This document shows positions 17,416 through 26,688 of a DNA stretch of 36,523 nucleotides, piece after piece; within the stretch, counting starts at the first letter, position 1, and each line of letters opens with the position of its first letter. Below the pieces are notes generated by a model. That model saw only the letters and a list, made by a program, of their open reading frames with translations, had not been told where the DNA came from and did no database searches. Where the stretch lies: positions 1-36,523 of the forward strand of contig CANRHV010000025.1 of the NCBI GenBank assembly GCA_947630505.1, written 5' to 3'. The stretch comes from an uncultured Monoglobus sp. (lineage in GTDB: Bacteria > Bacillota > Clostridia > Monoglobales > Monoglobaceae). Made by a program: the position numbers and the translations under genes.

Positions 17416-18138
17416 TTAAATATCATTGAACCTCTGCTCCAGCTTGGGATAGACCTTTTCCTCAACATAGATATACCAATCGAGCAGCTTTTTGGTCTCG
17501 TTATAATACTTTTCAACATCCTCGTCGATATAAAAATCGCTGTTCTGCGCCTTGTGGTTCCTTATATTGGCGATCTCCTGGTTTATCTTGATAAGCTGCA
17601 GGCGCACGCTGTTGTACTCGTCCCAGACCGACGCGATCTGCGGATAGGTAAATCCGCTTAAGCACTCGCCTATCTTTTTTCTCAAAAGTATGGACAGAAA
17701 ATCCGCCGTGTCAAAAAACGCCTTGCACTCGTTGCCGAGAGCCGACCTCAGATTGTCCATCATATATTTTTCATTGAAGGTGCCGCTGCCCGTTCTTGAC
17801 ATATAGTCGTTGGCGCACACGTGAATAATATTCTCATACGCGTTTTTGAGGCTGTTGATCGGCAGGAAAAACGTTTTAAGCTCGGAGCCGTATTCCTCGG
17901 CGAGAATATAAAGCTCTTTAGTCTTTAAGTGCACATAGAAAATGCGCTCCCAATACTCGTCGGCGGTCATGTTTCCCTTTCTGTAGGAATTAATGCCGTC
18001 AAACATCGCCTTGTTAGCGGACTCCACGGTATCGGGCTCGCGGCCGTTATCGCGGCGTCTGCGGCCGCCCGCGGTGCGTCCGGTCTCCTCGGTGGAAATA
18101 ATTTTTGTCTGATCGTTTTCGGAATTATTTTTACTCAT
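17416..18138 (-). CDS. Unknown soluble protein, third gene of an unknown operon
   Basis: 240 residues, not recognised. The first 40 are polar and disordered with a basic patch (GGRRRRDNGR); the rest is predicted mostly helical, rich in aromatic and acidic residues (YWERIFYVHLKTKELYILAEEYG, then LDWYIYVEEKVYPKLEQRF), with no transmembrane segment, no signal peptide and no catalytic motif I can name. It starts 2 bp after the 101-residue membrane protein gene, with AGGAAC ahead, so the three genes 18919-17416 form one operon. Its partners are membrane proteins, so it may be a cytosolic subunit of a membrane complex; this is inference only. Confidence 0.8.
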   Translation of the reverse strand: MSKNNSENDQTKIISTEETGRTAGGRRRRDNGREPDTVESANKAMFDGINSYRKGNMTADEYWERIFYVHLKTKELYILAEEYGSELKTFFLPINSLKNAYENIIHVCANDYMSRTGSGTFNEKYMMDNLRSALGNECKAFFDTADFLSILLRKKIGECLSGFTYPQIASVWDEYNSVRLQLIKINQEIANIRNHKAQNSDFYIDEDVEKYYNETKKLLDWYIYVEEKVYPKLEQRFNDI

Positions 18139-18140
18139 TC

Positions 18141-18446
18141 TCAGTTCCTGCCCTTCAATATTTTTTGCGGCGCGTACTTTCTTCTCATCGACTCGAGATT
18201 GCTGTCGGTATAGAAGCAGCCCGTGGCGATCCTCGCGTCGGATGTGGCCGAGGAATAAAAGTCCTCGTACTTATAAACCGTCTTTTTTGTTATCTCATCC
18301 GGGGCTATCGGAAACTCGGCGTCCATCAGCGTCGCTGTGCCTCTCGCCTCGGTTATCTTATAGGCGGAATAGAGCAGCCCGAACAAAACGCAGAATCCGA
18401 TAATAATGCCCGCTATCCAAATGAGCGTGAAAGCCGTGTTCATCAT
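18141..18446 (-). CDS. Unknown single-pass membrane protein, second gene of an unknown operon
   Basis: 101 residues: one membrane helix at about residues 4-27 (TLIWIAGIIIGFCVLFGLLY), then a 70-residue polar tail with SSATSDARIATGCFYTDSNL and a basic C terminus. Its ATG overlaps the stop codon of the upstream gene by 4 bases (ATGA), a sign of coupled translation and of fixed stoichiometry. No family recognised. The topology would place the tail in the cytoplasm if the N terminus is outside. Confidence 0.8.
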   Translation of the reverse strand: MMNTAFTLIWIAGIIIGFCVLFGLLYSAYKITEARGTATLMDAEFPIAPDEITKKTVYKYEDFYSSATSDARIATGCFYTDSNLESMRRKYAPQKILKGRN

Positions 18447-18919
18447 TTTTTCTCGCCTTCCCTGACATTGATATTGACCGTTATAAACATAACAAGCGCC
18501 AAAATAATCGAAACAATCAGGAACTCGGTGTTCATTTTATAAACGGTCACACCGAAAACCGTTGGATCGCCCTCGAGCATCAAATATCCCATAATGGCAA
18601 GGAAAACCGCGATGACCTCCAAAAACGCCAGCAAATACACCAGCATAGTGCTGCGCCTTCCCATGAGAACCGCCATGCCTATGGCGATTATCGCGGTCGC
18701 GGCAACCAGATACAAAACATCGTTGTCGCTGAACACCATGATCCAGTATCCGATATCAACAGCAGTGGCAGCCTTGGTAAAAAACGGCCGCAGCATCAGC
18801 GGAAAGAAGGAAAAAATCAGGCACAAAAGCCATACTGTGAACATCTTAAAAAACTGTCGGAAGTCAAACAGCACCCTTCCTCCGACTTTTTTGTTTGCAG
18901 TTTCACGGTAATCCGCCAC
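18443..18919 (-). CDS. Unknown four-helix membrane protein, first gene of an unknown operon
   Basis: 158 residues from a GTG start with AGGAGGGA ahead. After a basic 25-residue start (DYRETANKKVGGRVLFDF) come four hydrophobic segments at roughly 29-48, 66-85, 92-114 and 132-150. No known domain. It leads the operon, with a promoter at 18994-19022; the leader holds a GC-rich hairpin close to the ribosome site. Function unknown; small size and partners suggest an integral subunit rather than a transporter by itself. Confidence 0.8.
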   Translation of the reverse strand: MADYRETANKKVGGRVLFDFRQFFKMFTVWLLCLIFSFFPLMLRPFFTKAATAVDIGYWIMVFSDNDVLYLVAATAIIAIGMAVLMGRRSTMLVYLLAFLEVIAVFLAIMGYLMLEGDPTVFGVTVYKMNTEFLIVSIILALVMFITVNINVREGEKK

Positions 18920-18993
18920 TTAAATCCCTCCTGCGCGGCGCGGAGCCGCCTCCTGATTGGTTCAGTCAGTTTGTTAATATTTCTACTATTAAT

Positions 18994-19022
18994 AAAGTAC
19001 CATAAAAAATACGCATTGTCAA
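18994..19022 (-). promoter_or_regulatory. Promoter of the unknown three-gene operon
   Basis: Minus strand TTGACA (19022-19017), 17-nt spacer, TACTTT (18999-18994). Confidence 0.65.
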
Positions 19023-19155
19023 GCGATTAGCATAAATAATATATTTCCGCGACATTTTCACGTATATTTTGTCAGTATTATCAAATATTCGAAAATCAAA
19101 TAGGCGCTCGGATGAGGTGTTCCGCAATATAAACCGAATTTTTCCGCAAAATAAA

Positions 19156-19174
19156 GAGCCGGCTTTGCCGGCTC
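19156..19174 (-). terminator. Terminator of the response regulator gene
   Basis: Perfect 8-bp stem GAGCCGGC/GCCGGCTC with a 3-nt loop followed on the minus strand by TTTATTTT, right after the stop codon at 19180. The gene is therefore transcribed without a downstream kinase gene. Confidence 0.85.
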
Positions 19175-19179
19175 GTAAA

Positions 19180-19872
19180 TTATATCGCGAAGTAGTATCC
19201 CACGCCTCTTTTTGTCATAATATGCTTGGGCTGGGACGGGTCGTCCTCGATCTTTTCCCTCACGCGGCGCACCGTGACGTCGACCGTGCGCACATCTCCG
19301 TAATACTCATAATCCCACACGTACTCAAGAAGGCTTTTTCTTGAATATATCTTGTTGGGCTGCGCCGAAAGGAATTTGATAAGCTCAAACTCCCTAACAG
19401 TAAGGTCTATCAGCTTGCCGTCCTTGTAGAGCTCGTATCTGTTGCAGTCGAGCGTGAAGTTGCCGATCTCTACTATATCGGACTCGACCTCCTCCTGCTG
19501 CGGAACTATGTCGCTGCGGCGCATATTCGCCTTTACTCTCGCCAGAAGCTCGCGCACGCTGAAGGGTTTGGTTATGTAGTCGTCGGCTCCCAGCTCAAGG
19601 CCCAGGACCTTGTCGACCTCCTCCTCTCGCGCGGTTATCATGAGTATCGGAACGTCGGATTTGTCGCGTATCTTTCGGCAAACCGAGAATCCGTCCAAAT
19701 TCGGCAGCATAACGTCGAGCAGGATCAGATCGGGCTTTTCGATCTCTGCCTTCTTGACCGCCTCCTCGCCGTCATAGGCCTCGCATACGGTGTATCCCTC
19801 GTTCCTCAGATTAAGGGTCAAAATCTCAACGATGCTTTTTTCATCGTCAACAATCATTACTTTTTTTCCCAT
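19180..19872 (-). CDS. OmpR/PhoB-family response regulator, WalR-like
   Basis: 230 residues, standard length. The receiver domain has the acidic pair D9/D10, phospho-acceptor D53 in LLDVMLPNLDG, and the conserved Lys in YITKPFS; the C-terminal winged helix has LTVREFELIKFL and RTVDVTVRRVREKIEDDPS, very close to WalR (YycF) which controls cell wall turnover. No histidine kinase gene is next to it: a terminator follows at 19156 and amt lies upstream. A TGTAAC-N5-TGTAAC box sits in its own promoter region (19965-19981), matching the WalR consensus and suggesting autoregulation. The exact orthology (WalR against PhoP-like paralogues) needs a tree. Confidence 0.9.
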   Translation of the reverse strand: MGKKVMIVDDEKSIVEILTLNLRNEGYTVCEAYDGEEAVKKAEIEKPDLILLDVMLPNLDGFSVCRKIRDKSDVPILMITAREEEVDKVLGLELGADDYITKPFSVRELLARVKANMRRSDIVPQQEEVESDIVEIGNFTLDCNRYELYKDGKLIDLTVREFELIKFLSAQPNKIYSRKSLLEYVWDYEYYGDVRTVDVTVRRVREKIEDDPSQPKHIMTKRGVGYYFAI

Positions 19873-19964
19873 ATCGGTATCGCACCCCCAAGTTATTTCA
19901 ATAAAAACGTAAAATCAAATTAATTTGTTTAAACTCCGCTTTTTTGGCAAAATATTGCGAAAAA

Positions 19965-19981
19965 GTTACACCAGAGTTACA
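19965..19981 (-). promoter_or_regulatory. WalR-type box in the response regulator leader
   Basis: On the minus strand TGTAAC-TCTGG-TGTAAC, an exact match to the published WalR pattern TGTWAH-N5-TGTWAH. It begins about 10 nt past the -10 box, overlapping the likely transcription start, a position that favours repression. Confidence 0.65.
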
Positions 19982-19990
19982 CATATTATA

Positions 19991-20019
19991 ATTTTATACC
20001 ACTTCATTTAAAAAATCAA
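19991..20019 (-). promoter_or_regulatory. Promoter of the response regulator gene
   Basis: Minus strand TTGATT (20019-20014), 17-nt spacer, TAAAAT (19996-19991). Confidence 0.55.
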
Positions 20020-20066
20020 GGCTTTTATTAAATTATTTTTAAAGAAATTTTACAAGACAAAAACAA

Positions 20067-20132
20067 GGGCGGACGACCTCGGCCGCCCGCCCCTAATACC
20101 TGGTTCCTAGATCCTATTTCCTAGTCCCTACG
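20067..20132 (-). terminator. Family C repeat after amt, probably acting as terminator
   Basis: The family C block at 20067-20094 forms a GC-rich hairpin (GGGCGG...CCGCCC) and is followed on the minus strand by TTGTTTTTGT, which suits a terminator for amt. Between it and the amt stop lies a family D stretch, CCTAGATCCTATTTCCTAG, related to 24330-24355. Confidence 0.6.
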
Positions 20133-21878
20133 TTAGCAATTCTCTCCGTCCTCGGTCATCGCGTCGTAGCCGCTCTCGCCTGTGCGGATCTTGACTACAT
20201 TGTCAACGCCGTAAACGAATATTTTTCCGTCGCCTATATGGCCGGTGTAGAGCGCCTTGCTGGCCGCCTTGATAACGTCATTCACCGGAACTCTGCAAAC
20301 AACTATCTCTACCTTTATCTTAGGCAGCAGCGTTGCCTCGACCGCGACTCCGCGGTAGAACTCGCTCTTGCCCTTCTGCATGCCGCAGCCCAGAACGTGC
20401 GACACGGTCATTCCCGTAACGCCTATATTGTTGAGCTCGCGCTTTAAGGACTCGAACTTCGACTCCTTGCAGACAACCGTCACCTTGGTTATCGGGTGTC
20501 CGTCGCCGTCAGTGGCCTTGCCCGCCGCAGGCGTCGGAACATTGATTACCGGAACGGTCAGCGGAGTGGGAGCCGCCGCAGCCTCTGTCTCCTCGACCGC
20601 GCCCTCGGCGATAGCCACTCTTGAGGGCATGAAGTCTGCGTACGCCGATGACATGCCGTGTTCGTGAACATCCAGACCCTCGATCTCCTCCTCTGCCGAA
20701 ACTCTGAGGCCGATCGTCTTTTTGATAAGCATAAACGCGATAAACATCGTCACAGCCGTCCAGCCGCAGATAGTGATTATTCCCAAAAGCTGCAGTCCCA
20801 GCTGCGAGAAGCCGCCGCCGTGGAACAGGCCGTTGACCTCGCAGGCGGGAACGCTCGTCGAGGCGAACAGACCCACAGCGATAGTGCCCCAAATGCCGTT
20901 TATAAAGTGAACGGCAACAGCGCCGACGGGATCGTCGATATGCAGAACGTTATCGAGGAACCATACGCCGAACACAACCAGCAGTCCGGCCACCGCGCCG
21001 ACGATTATGGAGCCCCAGCCGTCGATCATGTCGCAGCCCGCGGTTATCGCCACAAGACCCGCCAGAGACGCGTTCAAACACATCGAAACATCGGGCTTGC
21101 CGTACTTGAGCCATGTGAATATCATGCAGACCACCGTAGCGACCGCGGGAGCGATCGTTGTGGCCATGAATATCGACGCCAGCTGATCGCCCGATGTGGC
21201 GGCCGCGCCGTTGAATCCGTACCAACCGAACCAAAGAATGAAACAGCCCAGAGCGCCGATAACAATATTATGACCCGGGAAGGCGTGTACCTTGGTTTTT
21301 CCGTCCTTATCCTTGGTGAACTTGCCTATGCGGGCGCCCAACAGAGCCGCGCCGATAAGCGCCGACAGACCGCCGACCATATGTATGCAGGCCGAGCCCG
21401 CGAAATCGTGGAAGCCGAGCTGAGCCAGCCAGCCGCCGCCCCATACCCAGTGGGCCTCTATCGGATAAACGACCAGCGATATGATCGCCGAGTACACGCA
21501 GTAGGACGAGAACTTGGTTCTCTCGGCCATAGCGCCCGAAACGATCGTAGCGGCCGTGGCGCAGAACACCAAGTTAAACACGAAGTTTGACCAGTCAACG
21601 TTTGCGTAGTCGGTGATTATGCCGAGGGTCGGCATACCCATGAATCCGCCGAGCGTGTCCTCGCCCAGCATCAAACCGAAACCGAGTATGATGAACATTA
21701 CCGTGCCTATACAGAAGTCCATTAGGTTTTTCATAATAATGTTACCGGAGTTCTTGGCTCTTGTGAAGCCGGCCTCCACCATGGCGAAGCCCGCCTGCAT
21801 AAAGAACACCAGCGCCGCGCCTATCAGGAACCATATCCCGAACATCTCGGAAGTTGCCAATTCAATAATATTGTTCAT
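20133..21878 (-). CDS. amt: Ammonium transporter fused to a PII signalling domain
   Basis: 581 residues. The first about 410 form an Amt/MEP/Rh channel: FMQAGFAMVEAGFTRAKN in helix 1-2, the conserved pore region DFAGSACIHMVGG and KYGKPDVSMCLNASLAGLVAITAGC. After an Ala/Pro-rich linker comes a GlnB/PII domain from about 467 (TKVTVVCKESKFESLKREL) with a T-loop whose tyrosine is near residue 508 (SEFYRGVAVE) and the B-loop TGHIGDGKIFV. Channel and its own gate are thus one chain; PII binds ATP/ADP and 2-oxoglutarate and blocks Amt when nitrogen is ample. Located after glnN on the same strand with a hairpin between (21920-21948). Start has GGAGGAATAAG. Confidence 0.95.
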   Translation of the reverse strand: MNNIIELATSEMFGIWFLIGAALVFFMQAGFAMVEAGFTRAKNSGNIIMKNLMDFCIGTVMFIILGFGLMLGEDTLGGFMGMPTLGIITDYANVDWSNFVFNLVFCATAATIVSGAMAERTKFSSYCVYSAIISLVVYPIEAHWVWGGGWLAQLGFHDFAGSACIHMVGGLSALIGAALLGARIGKFTKDKDGKTKVHAFPGHNIVIGALGCFILWFGWYGFNGAAATSGDQLASIFMATTIAPAVATVVCMIFTWLKYGKPDVSMCLNASLAGLVAITAGCDMIDGWGSIIVGAVAGLLVVFGVWFLDNVLHIDDPVGAVAVHFINGIWGTIAVGLFASTSVPACEVNGLFHGGGFSQLGLQLLGIITICGWTAVTMFIAFMLIKKTIGLRVSAEEEIEGLDVHEHGMSSAYADFMPSRVAIAEGAVEETEAAAAPTPLTVPVINVPTPAAGKATDGDGHPITKVTVVCKESKFESLKRELNNIGVTGMTVSHVLGCGMQKGKSEFYRGVAVEATLLPKIKVEIVVCRVPVNDVIKAASKALYTGHIGDGKIFVYGVDNVVKIRTGESGYDAMTEDGENC

Positions 21879-21919
21879 AACTTATTCCTCCTTAAATGCC
21901 TTTAAAAATAAATAAAAAG

Positions 21920-21948
21920 AAGGGGCCCGAAAAACTTTCAGACCCCTT
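21920..21948 (-). terminator. Hairpin between glnN and amt
   Basis: AAGGGG...CCCCTT stem with inner pairs, followed on the minus strand by CTTCTTTTTATTTA. Only about 40 nt separate it from the amt start and no clear promoter lies between, so it is likely a partial or regulated terminator within a glnN-amt operon. Confidence 0.65.
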
Positions 21949-22011
21949 TGTCTTTTTGCGATATAATTTTGTTTGGTAATATATATTATGTTTTGTAAAT
22001 TGTTTTTGTGA

Positions 22012-24105
<2,094 letters not shown>

Positions 24106-24164
24106 TTACAAAACATCCTTTCTGAATAGATATATGTTAATTATATTGCTTTTAAAATCAAAAG

Positions 24165-24194
24165 AGGCGCCGCGAGAGAAATCTCACAGCGCCT
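24165..24194 (-). terminator. Leader terminator/attenuator of glnN
   Basis: On the minus strand a 13-bp stem (AGGCGC-U-GUGAGA with UCUCGC-G-GCGCCU, loop UUUC) is followed by CTTTTGATTTT, starting about 12 nt after the predicted transcription start and about 60 nt before the glnN ATG. Confidence 0.75.
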
Positions 24195-24212
24195 TTGCTG
24201 ACCTTACTGTGA

Positions 24213-24241
24213 ATTATACTCCCATATTTTCGATTTGTCAA
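24213..24241 (-). promoter_or_regulatory. glnN: Consensus promoter of glnN
   Basis: Minus strand TTGACA (24241-24236), 17-nt spacer, TATAAT (24218-24213), a perfect sigma-A match. Confidence 0.85.
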
Positions 24242-24321
24242 CAAATTTAAGTCCCATTCGGCCAATTTTATAAGACATGCCGAAACCGACAAATTTTTAA
24301 CAATTTATTTTGTTAAAGTTG

Positions 24322-24563
24322 ACATAGGGACTAGAGAATAGGATCTAGGAACTAGGACGGGCGGATAATATCCGCCCCTCTCGCCTTCCCCTTGAGGGGA
24401 AGGTGGGTGCCAAAGGCACTCGGATGAGGTGTTTTCTAGTACCTAGTCCCTATTTGCTAGTCCCTACGTTGACACCTCATCAGTCAGGCTGCGCCTGACA
24501 GCTTCCCCTCAAGGGGAAGCCTTCAGGGGGGAGCTGTCGGCGAAGCCGACTGAGGGGGGAGGC
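24322..24563. repeat. Repeat cluster, families D and A, between rqcP and glnN
   Basis: Left, a family D stretch (GACTAGAGAATAGGATCTAG). Centre, a full family A element (24384-24522): arms CCTTCCCCTTGAGGGGAAGG and CTTCCCCTCAAGGGGAAGCC, inner inverted CGGATGAGGTG/CACCTCATC, and a core with TAGTCCCTATTTGCTAGTCCC. Right, a hairpin-bearing tail (GAGCTGTCGGC-GAA-GCCGAC). With the glnN leader it fills the gap 24106-24577; no gene is seen in it. Confidence 0.75.
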
Positions 24564-24577
24564 GTAATCCCTATTCG

Positions 24578-24826
24578 CTAATCACTATTCACTACCTCGT
24601 ACATCCCCGCGGCCTCGTCTTTGCGCACGTTGTCCTTGACCGACAGCACGCGTATTCTGAGCGGCTTTTCACCGAACATGATCTGTATCTCGTCGCCCTC
24701 TTTGACGTCGTACGACGCCTTTACGACCCTTCCGCCGACCGACACGCGACCGCCGTCGCAGGCCTCGTTAGCCACCGTCCGCCGCTTTATGATCCGCGAC
24801 ACCTTTAAAAATTTATCAAGTCTCAT
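24578..24826 (-). CDS. rqcP: S4-domain RNA-binding protein RqcP (YabO)
   Basis: 82 residues that match Bacillus YabO/RqcP in length and pattern: MRLDKFLKVSRIIKRRT at the start (S4 domain), the GGRVSVGGRVVKASYDVKEGD turn and the ending KDEAAGMYEV. RqcP works with RqcH in ribosome-associated quality control, moving tRNA during poly-alanine tailing of stalled chains on 50S subunits. In Bacillus it directly follows mazG (yabN) and spoVB; here the same genes occur in that order on this strand but a methyltransferase and repeats separate them. Start has AAAAGGAG. Confidence 0.93.
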   Translation of the reverse strand: MRLDKFLKVSRIIKRRTVANEACDGGRVSVGGRVVKASYDVKEGDEIQIMFGEKPLRIRVLSVKDNVRKDEAAGMYEVVNSD

Positions 24827-24856
24827 TTTTTCTCCTTTTGTATATCACACATGTTT

Positions 24857-24903
24857 GGCTCGCCCCTTGGGGAGAGCTGTCTGCGTAGCAGACTGAGAGG
24901 GGT
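24857..24903. repeat. Family B repeat, short copy
   Basis: GGCTCGCCCCTTGGGGAGAG, then the hairpin GTCTGC-GTA-GCAGAC and GAGAGGGGT. It matches one end of the 161-287 element and lies just upstream of rqcP. Confidence 0.65.
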
Positions 24904-24937
24904 CAACACAGCCTCAACCGTTCCCATTTTTTCAACT

Positions 24938-25705
24938 CTACTTCTCGGCAATAAAGAAAAATCTGCGAAATCTAAATATATACTCTCCGTTTTCCTGCTT
25001 TTCATAAACCTCGGCGGCGCGTTCGGTTATTTCCGTTTCGAGTTTTTTCGCGTTTTCGGCATCCAAAGCATTAAGATACGGACGCAGATTTGTTCCTTTT
25101 ATCCATTCTACCATCGCCTCCACGGAGGGCATACGATGATAATATACTGTTTCCCATATATCAAAGTCATTCGCGCATGAGGCGAGTATGTTAAAATATT
25201 CCTCCGGCGGCAAGGTGGCGATCGTTCTGATCTCCTTGTCTGCAAACCCCCAGCGCGGTTCGGACAGAACATCGTTTTCAACCACAAACAACGGCTCATT
25301 ATAATTCATCGGTATTTGAACAGCCAACACGCCGCCGTCGTTCAGCTTTCCAAGCAGCGCGGGGATCAGCGTACTGTGGCCGGGGACCCATTGAAGGCAG
25401 GCGTTGGAGAATATGACATCATAGCTTTCCAAGGTTTCCGGATCCGCCGCAATATCACATAACCTGAATTCTATATCCGCGCATGACGCTTTCGCTTTTT
25501 CTATCATCTCCGGCGAGCTGTCTATTCCGACAATACGCGCTTTGGGAAATGTTTTTTTAAGCACGGACGTGCTGTTGCCCGGGCCGCAGCCGATGTCAAG
25601 AACGGTTCGCGGGTCTTTATCTGCAATTCTTTTTGCCAAATCAACAGCGGGCTGTGTGCGCTGCCGTTTAAATTTCAAGTATTGGTCCGAACTCCACTCT
25701 ATCAT
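24938..25705 (-). CDS. Class I methyltransferase, trans-aconitate methyltransferase-like
   Basis: 255 residues from the ATG at 25705 (MIEWSSDQYLKF, the Tam family start; an upstream in-frame ATG at 25747 would add 14 atypical residues and run into repeat DNA). SAM motif I is VLDIGCGPGNST, followed by GIDSSPEMIEKAK, the IFSNACLQWVPGH block and, near the end, FRFRRFFFIAEK. Tam methylates trans-aconitate, a spontaneous by-product of the TCA cycle; the true substrate here is unproven. It lies between mazG and rqcP with repeats on both sides, so it may be a later insertion into an ancestral mazG-rqcP pair. Confidence 0.88.
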   Translation of the reverse strand: MIEWSSDQYLKFKRQRTQPAVDLAKRIADKDPRTVLDIGCGPGNSTSVLKKTFPKARIVGIDSSPEMIEKAKASCADIEFRLCDIAADPETLESYDVIFSNACLQWVPGHSTLIPALLGKLNDGGVLAVQIPMNYNEPLFVVENDVLSEPRWGFADKEIRTIATLPPEEYFNILASCANDFDIWETVYYHRMPSVEAMVEWIKGTNLRPYLNALDAENAKKLETEITERAAEVYEKQENGEYIFRFRRFFFIAEK

Positions 25706-25740
25706 GCAAATTCCCGCCTTTCTGTTTACTAATAACTGCG

Positions 25741-26014
25741 TTCCCACCTCCGTCAGGCTACGCCTGCCACCTCCTCCCGGGAGGAGGCACGGGCGGCCGA
25801 GGTCGTCCGCCCCTACGGCATATTACATACCCCGGTTGTAGGGGACGGCGCCCTCGACGTCCCGGCCACCTCATGCCTTCCCCTTGAGGGGAAGGTGGGT
25901 GCCAAAGGCACTCGGATGAGGTGTTTTCTAGTTCATAGTTTCTATTTCCTTGTCCCTACGTTGACACCTCATCAGTCAAGCTGCACCTGACAGCTTCCCC
26001 TCAAGGGGAAGCCT
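25741..26014. repeat. Repeat cluster, families C and A, between mazG and the methyltransferase
   Basis: From left: a small palindrome CTCCTCCCGGGAGGAG, an inverted family C block (25790-25813), a GTAGGGGACGGCGCCC stretch and a complete family A element (25876-26014) nearly identical to 24384-24522 in both arms and core. It contains no gene. Confidence 0.78.
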
Positions 26015-26023
26015 CTGCCCATC

Positions 26024-26677
26024 CTATTCCCTCTCAAACATCTCAAACTCGTCAATAAACTTATTCGTATATTCCCTGAGCGCCAGCTCGGGGTCGGCGC
26101 CGGCTTTGCGGGCGCGGCGCACAAGCTCGAACAGCGCCGCTCCGAAATCTTCTTCGGCGGGCTCGCCGATCTCGGGCGCGTAACCCGCCTTTTCGGCCTT
26201 TTTCTGTATCTTTTCGGCGCGCATAAGCGCGGGCAGATACTCGGACACGCCCCTAAGCTCGTCCGCTATGCTTTGCTGGTGCCGATCGCCGCGCTTTATC
26301 GCGTCCCAGTTTTTCAGCACCTCTCCGCTGCCCGACACGTTGACGTCGCCGAACACATGCGGATGGCGGTGGATCAGCTTGCGGCATATCGCGTCGGTCA
26401 CGTCGTCTATGTCGTACTCGCCCGCCTCTTTGCCTATCACCGCATGGAACACCACTTGCAGCATCAGATCGCCGCTCTCGTCGGCCATCTTTTCGGGCTT
26501 TCCGCCGTCGATCGCCTCGATCAGCTCGTAGCCCTCCTCGATCAGGTTGCGCTTTATGCTCTCGTGGGTCTGCTCGCGGTCCCAGGGGCAGCCCCCGGGC
26601 GCCCGCAGCAGCTCGGTCACGCGCACCAGATCGTCAAAGTTATATTTTTCGCTCTCGTTTTTAAAATTAAAATCCAT
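26024..26677 (-). CDS. mazG: Nucleoside triphosphate pyrophosphohydrolase MazG
   Basis: 217 residues. The MazG domain is complete: CPWDREQTHESIKRNLIEEGYE, EKMADESGDLMLQVVFHA (metal-binding EExxE/D-like residues) and KLIHRHPHVFGDV, then WDAIKRGDR. The second repeat is shortened: it ends FGAALFELVRRARKAGADPELALREYTNKFIDEFE but lacks the stretch that carries the second acidic motif, so it is about 45 residues shorter than the 260-residue Escherichia type. It hydrolyses abnormal NTPs to NMP and pyrophosphate. Starts 11 bp after the flippase gene, with GAAGGAG, so they are one operon. Confidence 0.94.
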   Translation of the reverse strand: MDFNFKNESEKYNFDDLVRVTELLRAPGGCPWDREQTHESIKRNLIEEGYELIEAIDGGKPEKMADESGDLMLQVVFHAVIGKEAGEYDIDDVTDAICRKLIHRHPHVFGDVNVSGSGEVLKNWDAIKRGDRHQQSIADELRGVSEYLPALMRAEKIQKKAEKAGYAPEIGEPAEEDFGAALFELVRRARKAGADPELALREYTNKFIDEFEMFERE

Positions 26678-26688
26678 AATTACTCCTT

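Noticed and set aside
20658..21590. 310-codon plus-strand open frame opposite amt
   Set aside because: Antisense shadow rich in His, Arg and Gln, as expected from reverse reading of a GC-rich gene.
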